Assembly (NCBI GenBank): GCA_025354075.1
Contig: JANXNO010000118.1
Location: 1 to 16,502, forward strand
Length of the DNA stretch: 16,502 nt
Origin: Burkholderiales bacterium
Lineage (GTDB): Bacteria > Pseudomonadota > Gammaproteobacteria > Burkholderiales > Casimicrobiaceae
Direction of reading: 5' to 3'
Shown here: piece after piece, positions 6,435 through 15,090 of the stretch
Layout: each line of letters starts with the position of its first letter
Position numbering within the stretch: position 1 is the stretch's first letter
Made by a program: the position numbers and the translations under genes
Notes under the pieces: generated by a model
Database searches by the model: none
What the model saw: only the letters and a program-made list of their open reading frames with translations
What the model was told of the DNA's origin: nothing

Positions 6435-7178
6435 ATGCCTAGTCCAAATTCACCTACACCCACATCCCAGCCTGCTTTCAAGCGAATCCTCCTCAAGCTC
6501 TCAGGAGAGGCACTGATGGGGGACGATGCTTACGGCATTAACCCGACGGTCATCGACCGAATCGTGGGCGAGATCAAAGAGGTCTCGGATCTGGGCGTGC
6601 AGATCGGCGTGGTGATTGGCGGTGGCAATATCTTTCGCGGTATCGCGCCAAGCGCCACCGGCATGGATCGTGCGACGGCTGACTATATGGGCATGATGGC
6701 CACGCTGATGAACGCACTAGCGCTGGCGGACGCTATGCGCCGCGCCGGCCTGGTTGCGCGCGTGCAATCCGCGCTCACCATTAATCAAGTGGCAGAGCCC
6801 TACATTCGTGGCAAAGCATTGCGTTATCTCGAAGAGGGCAAGATCGTAATTTTCGGAGCGGGCACCGGTAACCCGTTTTTTACGACCGACACTGCAGCTG
6901 CGTTGCGCGGACGCGAAATCAACGCCGATCTGGTATTAAAAGCGACCAAAGTCGATGGCGTGTACACCGCTGACCCGATGAAAGATTCCACGGCCACCCG
7001 CTACAGCAGCCTCACGTTTGACGAGGCGATTATCAAAAATTTGAAAGTGATGGACGCCACCGCGCTTGCGCTGTGTCGCGACCAACAGTTGCGGCTCAAT
7101 GTCTTCAGTATTTTCAAGGCCGGTGCGCTTAAACGTGTCGTGTGCGGAGAAGATGAAGGCACAACCGTCGTTTGTTGA
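6435..7178 (+). CDS. pyrH: Uridylate (UMP) kinase
   Basis: Bacterial UMP kinase, 247 residues, of the amino acid kinase fold: a hexameric cytoplasmic enzyme that phosphorylates UMP to UDP with ATP, normally stimulated by GTP and inhibited by UTP. Motifs in order: KLSGEALMG (21-29) for phosphate binding, [45 protein letters not shown] for nucleotide binding, and [13 protein letters not shown] near the ATP site. The first 14 residues, rich in Pro, Ser and Thr, extend beyond the common start at [11 protein letters not shown] but look like an ordinary variable tail. AAGG at 6429-6432 is a weak and very close ribosome-binding site for ATG 6435. UDP from this enzyme also feeds UDP-sugars for the envelope. 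frr follows after 21 bases. Confidence 0.97.
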   Translation: MPSPNSPTPTSQPAFKRILLKLSGEALMGDDAYGINPTVIDRIVGEIKEVSDLGVQIGVVIGGGNIFRGIAPSATGMDRATADYMGMMATLMNALALADAMRRAGLVARVQSALTINQVAEPYIRGKALRYLEEGKIVIFGAGTGNPFFTTDTAAALRGREINADLVLKATKVDGVYTADPMKDSTATRYSSLTFDEAIIKNLKVMDATALALCRDQQLRLNVFSIFKAGALKRVVCGEDEGTTVVC

Positions 7179-7199
7179 GAGTCAATTTAAGAGATAGCC

Positions 7200-7757
7200 A
7201 TGATTGCTGAAACCAAAAAAAACGCCGAGCAACGAATGTTGAAAGCGCTTGATGCGCTGAAAAATAATTTCACGAAAGTGCGCACTGGTCGCGCGCACTC
7301 AGGAATGCTTGATTCAGTACAGGTGGAGTATTACGGCACGATGACGCCAGTGACCGGTGTTGCTAACGTTACCTTGCTGGACGCGCGCACGCTGGGCGTT
7401 CAGCCGTACGAAAAGAAAATGATTCAGGCTATCGAAAAGGCTATTCGGGAAGCAGATTTGGGTCTCAATCCATCCGTTACCAGCGAGGTGATTCGCGTCC
7501 CGATGCCGATGATGAACGAAGAGCGTCGCCGTGATTTGGTCAAGCTGGTGAAAGGCGAAGCCGAAGATGCTCGCGTTGCGATTCGCAGCGTGCGCCGCGA
7601 TGCCAACAGCGCGTTCAAGGACGCCCTCAAAGCCAAGACTATTTCAGAGGATGAGGAGCGGCGTGCTCAGGACGACGTCCAGAAATTGACCGACAAGTGC
7701 ATCGCTGAGGTAGAGCGCCAGTTCGCTATTAAAGAAGCCGAATTGTTGTCGGTTTAA
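7200..7757 (+). CDS. frr: Ribosome recycling factor
   Basis: Ribosome recycling factor, 185 residues, the same length as the E. coli protein. With EF-G it splits post-termination ribosomes. The sequence runs in the family order: [24 protein letters not shown] at the start of the three-helix bundle, then the beta-rich domain with [59 protein letters not shown], and the helical [20 protein letters not shown] block. The C-terminal [20 protein letters not shown] is standard. ATG 7200 has a weak AAGAGA upstream. It sits 21 bases after pyrH and 24 before uppS, so it is probably co-transcribed with both. Confidence 0.98.
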   Translation: MIAETKKNAEQRMLKALDALKNNFTKVRTGRAHSGMLDSVQVEYYGTMTPVTGVANVTLLDARTLGVQPYEKKMIQAIEKAIREADLGLNPSVTSEVIRVPMPMMNEERRRDLVKLVKGEAEDARVAIRSVRRDANSAFKDALKAKTISEDEERRAQDDVQKLTDKCIAEVERQFAIKEAELLSV

Positions 7758-7781
7758 TCGCTGGTCAAGTCGATTTCAATC

Positions 7782-8519
7782 GTGAATCCCGCTGCGCTGA
7801 AGGAGTTGCCCGCTGCGCCCCGGCATATCGCCGTGGTTATGGATGGCAATGGCCGCTGGGCCAAGCGCCGTTATTTGCCGCGGGTTGCGGGACACAAGCA
7901 GGGCCTGGAAGCTGTGCGTGCGTTGATTCGCGGTGCGATGAAACACGGCGTGCAGTGCCTGACGATTTTTGCCTTCAGCAGCGAAAACTGGCAGCGCCCA
8001 CCGGACGAAGTGTCTTTCTTAATGGATTTATTTTTGCGGGCGCTGCGTGAGGAAGTGCAGAAACTGCACGGCAACGGTATTCGCTTTAGCGCTGTTGGCG
8101 ATGTTTCTGTGTTGAGTGAAGAAACGCAAAATCTGATTCTCGACGCAGAGGCATTGACCCGATCCAATCACCAGTTTCGACTGAATGTCGCGGTCAATTA
8201 CGGTGGGCGGTGGGATGTGGAGCAGGCGGTCAACCGCGCCCAGTTGAGCGGCGACCTGCAAACGTTCCCGAACTATCTGGCATTTGCAGATCAGCCCGAT
8301 CCTGATTTATTTATTCGCACCGGCGGAGAACGAAGAATCAGCAATTTCATGCTGTGGCAACTGGCGTATACCGAGCTTTATTTCACCGATACCTTGTGGC
8401 CCGATTTCAGTGAATCCGAATTGAGCGAGGCGTTGCAGTGGTATGCGTCGCGCGAGCGTCGCTTCGGTAAAACGGGAGATCAAATGCGCGAATACGTCAC
8501 TTTGGTTGCGACATCCTGA
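7782..8519 (+). CDS. uppS: Isoprenyl (undecaprenyl) diphosphate synthase
   Basis: A cis-prenyltransferase of 245 residues that condenses isopentenyl diphosphate onto farnesyl diphosphate to make undecaprenyl diphosphate, the carrier lipid for peptidoglycan and surface glycans. It shows HIAVVMDGNGRWAKRR with catalytic-type Asp21, then the FAFSSENWQRP block, NVAVNYGGRWD, and DLFIRTGGERRISNF with the diphosphate-binding RTGGE (179-183). The final block TELYFTDTLWPDF is also typical. GTG 7782 is chosen because no ATG precedes the essential MDGNG motif and the family usually starts 10 to 20 residues before it. No Shine-Dalgarno is visible. It lies 24 bases after frr and 5 before cdsA. Confidence 0.97.
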   Translation: MNPAALKELPAAPRHIAVVMDGNGRWAKRRYLPRVAGHKQGLEAVRALIRGAMKHGVQCLTIFAFSSENWQRPPDEVSFLMDLFLRALREEVQKLHGNGIRFSAVGDVSVLSEETQNLILDAEALTRSNHQFRLNVAVNYGGRWDVEQAVNRAQLSGDLQTFPNYLAFADQPDPDLFIRTGGERRISNFMLWQLAYTELYFTDTLWPDFSESELSEALQWYASRERRFGKTGDQMREYVTLVATS

Positions 8520-8524
8520 TCGCC

Positions 8525-9370
8525 GTGCGCTCAAACTTACGCACACGCGTCATCACTGCCGTGGTTCTCGCCGTGGTCGTAATCGGAACACTGGTCACGG
8601 GTTCTGCGATTGCATGGACCCTGGTGGTGACGTGCTTTTGTGCTGCGGCAGCATGGGAGTTTTTGCGCCTGTCAACGGGCGCAACGCAATCCCAAAAGAC
8701 GGTTGCCTTGTGCATGTTGCTGTCGTTGATTTCGACTTTTGCAGCGGCATTGTTCCTTGTTGATGGCACGGACGAGCGCTGGAACGTTATGTTTAAGGTG
8801 TTTTTGGCAGGGGCAGCCGTCTTCTGGCTGGCCATCGCGCCCTGGCAGTTGGCGCGTCGATCAATTGCGTTCACCTCGTGGCCAAGCGTGTTGATGCTGC
8901 CAACAGTTGTGGCTGCGGCGTGGCTCTCTGCGGTACTCTTGCAACGTGCCGGGGCGCGCTTTCTGTTGGCGGTAGTGGTGCTCACCGTCGCAGCCGATGT
9001 CGGTGGCTATTTTGTTGGGCGCGCTCTGGGTCGGGTAAAACTCGCGCCGTCGATCAGCCCCGGAAAGACGCGCGAAGGAGCCATAGGTGGCATATTGGCG
9101 GCTGCGTTTTGGGCGGCCCTAATGGCGTTCTACCTTGATGTCTGTTCGGGTGTGCTGCCGCTTTTGCTAGCCGCCGTGGCCGGTGCATTTTTGGGCGCGT
9201 GCGCCGTGATGGGTGATCTGTGGGAGTCACAACTGAAACGGCAGGCTGGCGTAAAGGATTCGAGCCAATTGCTTCCAGGTCATGGCGGCGTGCTGGATCG
9301 TATTGATGCGCAGTTGGCGGTCTTGCCGCTGGCAACACTCCTTCTCGCGCTGGTGAAACTGCTATGGTGA
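8525..9370 (+). CDS. cdsA: Phosphatidate cytidylyltransferase (CDP-diglyceride synthase)
   Basis: A 281-residue inner-membrane enzyme with about seven or eight hydrophobic segments that makes CDP-diacylglycerol from CTP and phosphatidate, the branch point for all phospholipids. The complete family signature lies at residues 235-261: Ser235, Lys238-Arg239, Lys-Asp at 244-245, His-Gly-Gly at 253-255, Asp258-Arg259 and Asp261. An earlier conserved block is SPGKTREGAIGG. The N terminus LRTRVITAVVLA matches the usual beginning, which supports GTG 8525 although no Shine-Dalgarno is seen. It starts 5 bases after the uppS stop, and the dxr GTG follows its own stop by 4 bases, so translation is probably coupled. 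Confidence 0.97.
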   Translation: MRSNLRTRVITAVVLAVVVIGTLVTGSAIAWTLVVTCFCAAAAWEFLRLSTGATQSQKTVALCMLLSLISTFAAALFLVDGTDERWNVMFKVFLAGAAVFWLAIAPWQLARRSIAFTSWPSVLMLPTVVAAAWLSAVLLQRAGARFLLAVVVLTVAADVGGYFVGRALGRVKLAPSISPGKTREGAIGGILAAAFWAALMAFYLDVCSGVLPLLLAAVAGAFLGACAVMGDLWESQLKRQAGVKDSSQLLPGHGGVLDRIDAQLAVLPLATLLLALVKLLW

Positions 9371-9374
9371 AACC

Positions 9375-10595
9375 GTGATCAACGTTGCGTTGCTGGGTGC
9401 ATCCGGCTCTATCGGGGCGAGCACCCTTGCCGTATTGCGGCAACATCGGGATCGCTTTAGGCTGGTGGCCGTGGCCGTGCAGTCAAACTGGCATGCGTTG
9501 TTGCCCATTCTTGAAGAGTTTCAGCCTGACGTATGCGCAGTTGAGGACGGAGCTTCCGCGCTGGCCCTGCAAGAGGCCGTTTCGCGAAAGCTTCTGCGAC
9601 TGCAAATTGACGCCGGTGCCGACGCGGTAACCGCTGTCGGTGGGCTACCGCTGGCCGATGTGGTCGTCGCAGGCATTTCGGGTTTTGCCGGGTTGCCTTC
9701 GACCTGGGCAGCGGTGGTTGCCGGAAAAACGGTGTTGCTTGCCAACAAAGAGGCGCTTGTCGCTGCAGGGCGCTTGTTGCTGGACAAAGCTGCGGCAACC
9801 GGTGCACGTCTCTTGCCCATTGATAGCGAGCATAACGCCGTATTTCAGTGTGCCAATGGATTGGTGTGTGATCCCCGGCACGTCAGCGCGATCACGCTCA
9901 CCGCCTCCGGCGGCCCGTTTCGACTGCGCGCAATCGATACCTTTGAAACTATCACGCCAGAAGAAGCGTGCAAACATCCTACGTGGGCAATGGGACGCAA
10001 GATTTCGGTCGATTCGGCAACGCTGATGAACAAAGGGCTGGAGGTCATTGAGGCTGCGTTACTGTTTAATCGCCCTGCCGCGGACGTTCATGTTGTGATC
10101 CACCCGAGCAGCACCGTCCACGCGATGGTCGAATTTGTGGATGGCTCAATACTCGCGCATCTGGGACCAGCAGATATGCAAGTACCCATTGCTTACGCGC
10201 TGGGTATTGCGGCGGAAATATGGGGTGGCGTGGCGCGCAACGTGCCGCATCGCTTGCCCCTCACGGTGCAGAGACTATCGTTAGCCGCGTTGGGAAAGCT
10301 GGAATTTTTTGACGTTGACTATGTGCGTTTTCCTGCACTCGGGCTGGCGTACGCTGCGCTGAGGCAAGGGCAGGGCGCATGCCTCGCGCTGAACGCCGCT
10401 AACGAAGTGGCCGTGGCAGCGTTTCTGGCGGGCGAAATTCGATACACCGATATTGTTCGCACGACGGAGCGAACCCTTGATCGACTTGACATGTCTGACC
10501 CTACATCGATGGATGAGGTGTTCGCGCGCAATTTGCACGCACGCGCTATGGCCCGATCAACTTTAGAGGATTCACCAATGGTTGTGGGTAGTTGA
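9375..10595 (+). CDS. dxr: 1-deoxy-D-xylulose 5-phosphate reductoisomerase
   Basis: Dxr, 406 residues, catalyses the first committed step of the MEP isoprenoid pathway: NADPH-dependent rearrangement and reduction of DXP to methylerythritol 4-phosphate. The Rossmann motif GASGSIG is at residues 8-14. The metal-binding acids fall at Asp150 and Glu152 in DSEHNAVFQ, the same numbers as in E. coli, and substrate-site Asn219, Lys220 and Glu223 are in MNKGLE. LLANKEALV, TASGGPF, HPSSTVHAMVEF and AANEVAVAAFL are also conserved. The GTG start at 9375 is preceded by GGTGA (9365-9369), which overlaps the cdsA stop. The stop TGA shares one base with the rseP ATG. With uppS two genes upstream, the operon carries an early and a late step of undecaprenyl lipid synthesis. 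Confidence 0.98.
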   Translation: MINVALLGASGSIGASTLAVLRQHRDRFRLVAVAVQSNWHALLPILEEFQPDVCAVEDGASALALQEAVSRKLLRLQIDAGADAVTAVGGLPLADVVVAGISGFAGLPSTWAAVVAGKTVLLANKEALVAAGRLLLDKAAATGARLLPIDSEHNAVFQCANGLVCDPRHVSAITLTASGGPFRLRAIDTFETITPEEACKHPTWAMGRKISVDSATLMNKGLEVIEAALLFNRPAADVHVVIHPSSTVHAMVEFVDGSILAHLGPADMQVPIAYALGIAAEIWGGVARNVPHRLPLTVQRLSLAALGKLEFFDVDYVRFPALGLAYAALRQGQGACLALNAANEVAVAAFLAGEIRYTDIVRTTERTLDRLDMSDPTSMDEVFARNLHARAMARSTLEDSPMVVGS

Positions 10596-11968
10596 TGGCT
10601 GTTTTCGGAAGTTCGTTGCTGGGATTCCTGCTGGCCGTGGCCATCCTGGTGACAATACACGAGCTCGGGCACTATCTCGCCGCGCGGTGGTGCGGTGTCA
10701 AGGTGCTTCGTTTTTCTGTGGGCTTTGGCCCAGTGCTCGTTAAATGGATCGGGAAGCGAAGTATTTTTGCGGGAACTGAGTTTGCGGTTTCGGCAATTCC
10801 GCTCGGTGGCTACGTGCGCATGCTGGATACCCGTGACTCGGAGGGTGAGACGGTTCGCGACGCGGATGTCGGTGCGGCGTTTAACAAGCAGCGGCTGTGG
10901 AAACGGTCTGTGATTGTTGCCGCAGGGCCGCTTGCGAACTTCGTACTCGCCGCCTTTCTCTACGCCTTCGCTCTGGCGATGCCGGATCGTGATTTGACCG
11001 CGCTCGTCGCAACGCCAGAGATGAATACGCCGGCAGCAGTCGCGGGGATTCGCGGTGGCGAGCGAATTTTGCGCATCAATGACCGTACTGTCGCGCATTG
11101 GGGCGACGTTCGTTGGGAGATGCTGGCGAGCCTGTTCGATGCCGAAATGCGGGTTGATGTTGAGGATCGCGGTACCGAGCGAAATCTCATCCTTGCACGA
11201 GCTGACGGTGCTGCCGTCAACCCTGACAGCGTAGGTTCGCGCTTATCGGGTTGGGGTCTGGTGTTTGATCAACCGGCGATCATCGGCGGGGTAAAGGCCG
11301 GAGGCCCTGCGCAACTTGCTGGCTTGAAGCAAGGCGACAAAGTTGTCGCAGTGGACGGTGTTCCTGTTCGTCAGTGGACGCAGCTTACGAAAGCAGTGCA
11401 AGTGGTGCCTGGTGGCCAGATCAAGTTGAGTGTCAGTCGCCAGGGATCAATTCAGGAGTTCGTCGTGAACCCTCGCGCCGAGCTCATCGGCAGTAAGCAC
11501 GTTGGCCGCATTGACGTGGCAGCCGAAAGTCCTCTAAATCTGGGCGATGGATTGTTAACCGAACGGCAACGCTCAGTCAGCGAGGCAGTTGTTGCTTCAC
11601 TTCAACGCACCTATGACGCAACGATACTTACTGTCAGATTGATGTGGGGCATGCTGAGCGGCGACATTTCGTTGCGCCAGATTTCTGGGCCGCTCACCAT
11701 GGCGGAGGGGGCTGGCGCAACACTGAGTCAGGGCGCGGTTGCGTTCACGCTATTCCTTGCTATCGTCAGCATCTCCATTGGCGTGCTCAACCTTCTGCCT
11801 GTACCCATGCTTGACGGCGGACAGTTGCTATATCATCTCTTTGAAGCCCTCAAGGGAGCGCCACTTTCAGAGCGTGCTGAAGCACTTGGCCAGCGCGTTG
11901 GCATCGGTTTTGTCACCGCCCTCACCGCTCTGGCTCTCTACAACGACTTTATGCGAATTCTCTCGTGA
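10595..11968 (+). CDS. rseP: Site-2 protease RseP (zinc membrane endopeptidase)
   Basis: RseP, 457 residues, an intramembrane zinc metalloprotease that in related bacteria makes the second cut of the anti-sigma factor RseA and so releases sigma-E; it also clears remnant signal peptides. The zinc motif HELGH is at residues 22-26 in the first membrane helix, and the second active-site motif LDGG is at 406-409 in the C-terminal helical part. Between them are two periplasmic PDZ domains, seen as PAAVAGIRGGERILRI and as AQLAGLKQGDKVVAVDG (about 238-254). I start it at ATG 10595, which overlaps the dxr stop (TGATG); a TTG at 10592 would add one residue. It precedes bamA with a 4-base overlap, which fits because outer-membrane protein stress is the classic sigma-E signal. 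Confidence 0.97.
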   Translation: MAVFGSSLLGFLLAVAILVTIHELGHYLAARWCGVKVLRFSVGFGPVLVKWIGKRSIFAGTEFAVSAIPLGGYVRMLDTRDSEGETVRDADVGAAFNKQRLWKRSVIVAAGPLANFVLAAFLYAFALAMPDRDLTALVATPEMNTPAAVAGIRGGERILRINDRTVAHWGDVRWEMLASLFDAEMRVDVEDRGTERNLILARADGAAVNPDSVGSRLSGWGLVFDQPAIIGGVKAGGPAQLAGLKQGDKVVAVDGVPVRQWTQLTKAVQVVPGGQIKLSVSRQGSIQEFVVNPRAELIGSKHVGRIDVAAESPLNLGDGLLTERQRSVSEAVVASLQRTYDATILTVRLMWGMLSGDISLRQISGPLTMAEGAGATLSQGAVAFTLFLAIVSISIGVLNLLPVPMLDGGQLLYHLFEALKGAPLSERAEALGQRVGIGFVTALTALALYNDFMRILS

Positions 11969-14346
11969 CCCGACCTTTCATTCGTTTCCCGTTTTTTCCT
12001 CGCCGCGTCACCCTGGGTCTGCTCTGCGCTGGCGTGTTGGGGTATGCAGCTGTTGCCAGCGCAATTGACCCGTTCACTGTGCGCGACATTCGCGTCGAAG
12101 GTTTACAGCGCACGGACGCGGGTACCGTGTTTAATTACATGGGTGTAAAGGTTGGCGACCGATTTGACGATGCGGCGGCATCCAGCTCGATCAAGGCGCT
12201 ATTCGCCACTGGATTCTTCCGTGACGTACGTATCGAAGCGCTTGACGGCGTCATCATCGTATCTGTTGTTGAGCGACCAACGGTCGCGTCTATCGACATT
12301 ACCGGTGCCAAGGAATTTGACAAAGACACGCTGAAAAAAGCGCTGCGCGATGCTGGCTTGTCCGAGGGGCGGATTTTCGACCGCACCATCCTCGACAAAG
12401 CGGAGCAGGAGATAAAAAAGCAATACTTGTCGCGCGGTCGATACGATGTTGAGGTAACCACGACGCTGACGCCCCTTGAGCGAAATCGCACTGGCGTGTC
12501 AATCGTTGTCAAGGAGGGCGAGGTCGCGCGAATTGACGCCATCAACATCGTTGGTGCCAGCGCCGTATCAGAAAAGACGCTGTTGTCGGAAATTCAACTG
12601 GCAACGGGCGGTTGGTTTTCCTGGTACACCAAAGATGATCAATATTCCAAGCAAAAGCTTCAGGCGGATCTTGAAGTCATCCGCAGTTACTACACGAACA
12701 GGGGCTATCTCGAATTTACGGTGGACTCAACGCAAGTATCCTTGTCGCCTGACCGCACCAAAGTTTTCTTGACCATCAACATCAGCGAAGGATCACAATT
12801 TACGGTGTCCAACGTAGCACTCAGCGGTGATCTGTTGGTGCCCGAGGCTGAACTTCGCTCGCTGATTCGTGTGAAGCCCGGGGATACCTTTTCGAGAACT
12901 CGCCTGGCTGACAGCGCCAAGGCGATCAGTGACCGCTTGGGTCGTGAGGGTTATGCCTTTGCCGGTGTCAACGCTGTCCCAGACATCGACCGTGAAAAAC
13001 GTACGGTCGCGTTCAACTTTGTGGTCGATCCAGGGCGTCGCGTCTACGTTCGCCGAATCAACGTTTCCGGCAATGCGCAGACACGTGATGAAGTGATCCG
13101 GCGTGAGTTACGCCAGCTCGAAGCCTCCTGGTACGACCAGAGCAAGATCCAGCGCTCGAAGGTTCGACTTGATCGTCTCGGCTTTTTCTCTGAAGTCACA
13201 ATGGACAATCAGGCCGTTCCAGGCGCGAGTGATCAGGTAGACATTGATGTTGCTGTGACGGAGAAAAATACCGGCAGCCTTAATGCGGGTGCTGGCTATT
13301 CGAGTGCGGACAAACTGGTGCTCACCGCATCTATTTCACAGAATAACGTGCTCGGCACAGGCAACTCACTGGCCTTACAAGTTAACACCAGCAAGACTGC
13401 CAAGACGGCAGTAATCGCGTACACGAACCCTTACTTTACGCCAGACGGCATCAGTCGTGGCATTGACGTGTATCGCCGCACGTACGATCCTACATCCACC
13501 GGCGTCGGCAGCTACAAGCTCTCCACGTACGGTACCGGCACGCGGTTCGGGATTCCAATCAGCGAAACTGACAGCGTAAGCGTGGGCTTCTCGGCCGAAA
13601 ACTCGAATCTTCAACTCTATCCGGGCATCAGTCCCCAACGCTTCTATGATTACGCCAACGAATTTGGCTACAACAGCAACACGTATAAAGCTTCGGCAGG
13701 TTGGGCTCGCGACACGCGCGATAGTTTGATTTACCCAACGCGAGGCTGGTTGCAGAGCATTAGTGCCGAGGCCACGTTGCCGGTCACCCAGGTGAAGTTC
13801 TTCAAAATCAACTATCAAGGCCAGATGTTCTTGCCGCTGGTCGCTGATTTTGTATACGGCGTCAATATCGAAGCGGGCTATGCCAATGGGTACGGCGGCC
13901 GATCGCTACCATTCTTCCAGAACTATTATGGCGGAGGCGTGGGGTCGGTTCGGGGTTACGAAACCAATTCGCTTGGACCTCGTGAGGCTTTGACATCCAC
14001 GATCACGACCAATCCCGATGGAACAACGTCGTCTGTTACGTCGTACACCGGTAATGCGACCGGCGGCCGACGCAAGTTTACGGTGAACAACGAGATTCTG
14101 TTTCCCTTTCCTGGAACCAAAAACGACAAATCGGTTCGAGGCAGTCTGTTTATCGATGCGGGCCAAGTTTATGACAAAGGCGATCCTTTGCAAAAGGACA
14201 ACGAACGAATTCACTTTTCAACTGGCGTTGCAATCGCCTGGCAGTCCCCGATTGGCGCTCTAAAATTCAGCTATGCCATCCCTATTGGTTCCAAGCCCAC
14301 CGATAAAGCGCAGCGATTCCAGTTTCAGGTCGGTACCTTGTTCTAG
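11965..14346 (+). CDS. bamA: Outer membrane protein assembly factor BamA
   Basis: BamA, 793 residues, the central beta-barrel of the BAM complex that folds and inserts outer-membrane proteins. A signal peptide of about 33 residues ends in AVASA before IDPF. Five POTRA domains follow to about residue 425; the first begins FTVRDIRVEGLQRT. The C-terminal half is a 16-strand barrel containing the loop-6 motif VRGY (662-665, the VRGF/Y lock) and ending in the aromatic beta-signal VGTLF. A Ser/Thr-rich loop (TSTITT...VTSYTG) directly follows VRGY. GTG 11965 overlaps the rseP stop by 4 bases and gives a complete signal peptide, but no Shine-Dalgarno is visible, so coupling is likely. The chaperone gene skp follows after 19 bases. 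Confidence 0.98.
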   Translation: MTRPFIRFPFFPRRVTLGLLCAGVLGYAAVASAIDPFTVRDIRVEGLQRTDAGTVFNYMGVKVGDRFDDAAASSSIKALFATGFFRDVRIEALDGVIIVSVVERPTVASIDITGAKEFDKDTLKKALRDAGLSEGRIFDRTILDKAEQEIKKQYLSRGRYDVEVTTTLTPLERNRTGVSIVVKEGEVARIDAINIVGASAVSEKTLLSEIQLATGGWFSWYTKDDQYSKQKLQADLEVIRSYYTNRGYLEFTVDSTQVSLSPDRTKVFLTINISEGSQFTVSNVALSGDLLVPEAELRSLIRVKPGDTFSRTRLADSAKAISDRLGREGYAFAGVNAVPDIDREKRTVAFNFVVDPGRRVYVRRINVSGNAQTRDEVIRRELRQLEASWYDQSKIQRSKVRLDRLGFFSEVTMDNQAVPGASDQVDIDVAVTEKNTGSLNAGAGYSSADKLVLTASISQNNVLGTGNSLALQVNTSKTAKTAVIAYTNPYFTPDGISRGIDVYRRTYDPTSTGVGSYKLSTYGTGTRFGIPISETDSVSVGFSAENSNLQLYPGISPQRFYDYANEFGYNSNTYKASAGWARDTRDSLIYPTRGWLQSISAEATLPVTQVKFFKINYQGQMFLPLVADFVYGVNIEAGYANGYGGRSLPFFQNYYGGGVGSVRGYETNSLGPREALTSTITTNPDGTTSSVTSYTGNATGGRRKFTVNNEILFPFPGTKNDKSVRGSLFIDAGQVYDKGDPLQKDNERIHFSTGVAIAWQSPIGALKFSYAIPIGSKPTDKAQRFQFQVGTLF

Positions 14347-14365
14347 CCTTGAAGGTGTCCAATTG

Positions 14366-14908
14366 ATGTTTCCCTTGATCCGCGTTTCTCTTCGAAGTTT
14401 GATTACTGCGTCGGCGATCTGCTGTGTCGGTGTTCTGTACGCGCAGGGCACAGCGACAACGGCGGTGCGCTCGGCAGAGCTGAAAATTGGCCTCGTTAAC
14501 ACCGAGAAGTTATTACGTGAATCTGCGCCTGCACAACGCGCTTTCAAAAAGCTGGAGCGAGAATTTGCTGCGCGGCAGGCTGACGTGGAACGCGTTGCCA
14601 AGAAATTCCGCGACCAGTCGGCGGCTTTCGAGAAAGAACAGCTGACGCTCAACGACGCAGACCGGCGCAATAAGCAGCGCGAACTGGAAGTGTCAAGTCG
14701 CGATCTGCAACGGGCGCAGCGAGAGCTCCGCGAGGACGAAAACTTGCGCCGTAATGAAGAGCTGGCAGGCCTCCAGGAGCGTTTGCAAAAGGCAATTCAG
14801 CAAATTGCGGAGTTAGAGAAATTCGATTTGATCCTGCAAGAAGCCGTGTACGTCAGTAACCGCATCGACATCACGGATCGAGTCTTGAAAGCGCTGGCCG
14901 ACAAGTAG
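14366..14908 (+). CDS. skp: Periplasmic chaperone Skp/OmpH family
   Basis: A 180-residue Skp/OmpH-family protein. Skp trimers hold unfolded outer-membrane proteins in a tentacle-like cavity in the periplasm and pass them to BamA. A signal peptide of about 26 residues ends at LYA before QGTA. The mature part begins with the family strand LKIGLVNTEKLLRESAPAQ, then a long, highly charged coiled-coil region (about residues 65-140, rich in Lys, Arg, Glu and Gln) and the closing segment KFDLILQEAVYVSNRIDITDRVL. ATG 14366 follows AAGGTG (14352-14357) by eight bases; the frame is open upstream inside bamA, but only this start gives a signal peptide at the N terminus. It lies 19 bases after bamA and is separated from lpxD by an unusually long 182 bases. 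Confidence 0.95.
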   Translation: MFPLIRVSLRSLITASAICCVGVLYAQGTATTAVRSAELKIGLVNTEKLLRESAPAQRAFKKLEREFAARQADVERVAKKFRDQSAAFEKEQLTLNDADRRNKQRELEVSSRDLQRAQRELREDENLRRNEELAGLQERLQKAIQQIAELEKFDLILQEAVYVSNRIDITDRVLKALADK

Positions 14909-15090
14909 TTCGCACGAAACCGGATTCCCGCGCTCGACAAGCCTATGTTGCGGAGCGAAATTCCCGTGGAGTCAAGTGTTGCGGTTGAGCTGCATTCATT
15001 TGGGTTTGAATATTTTGTCGCGAAAAATAACGCCGAGACAACACGCGCAGCGGCAATGCGCCCGAAGATCGCATTGATAGGAGTGCTGTT
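14909..15090 (+). other. 182-base skp-lpxD spacer with a possible 49-residue ORF
   Basis: The longest gap inside the plus-strand run after pyrH. It contains an ORF from ATG 14945 to TGA 15094, 49 codons, beginning MLRSEIPVESS and ending KIALIGVLL. Its stop overlaps the lpxD GTG (15091) by three bases and shares one base with the alternative lpxD ATG (15094), as in coupled genes. No Shine-Dalgarno precedes it, I do not recognise the product, and it has neither a membrane segment nor a signal peptide. It may be a coupled small gene, a decayed remnant or chance. I see no terminator in the spacer and no convincing promoter. Confidence 0.3.

Noticed and set aside
8497..8985. 162-codon minus-strand ORF opposite cdsA
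   Set aside because: Thr/Ala/Arg-rich antisense shadow of the hydrophobic cdsA N terminus.
11965..12063. Tat-like twin arginine in the BamA signal peptide (PRRVTLGLL)
   Set aside because: BamA is exported unfolded by Sec in known systems; the residues after RR do not fit the Tat consensus, and a basic n-region is normal for Sec signals.
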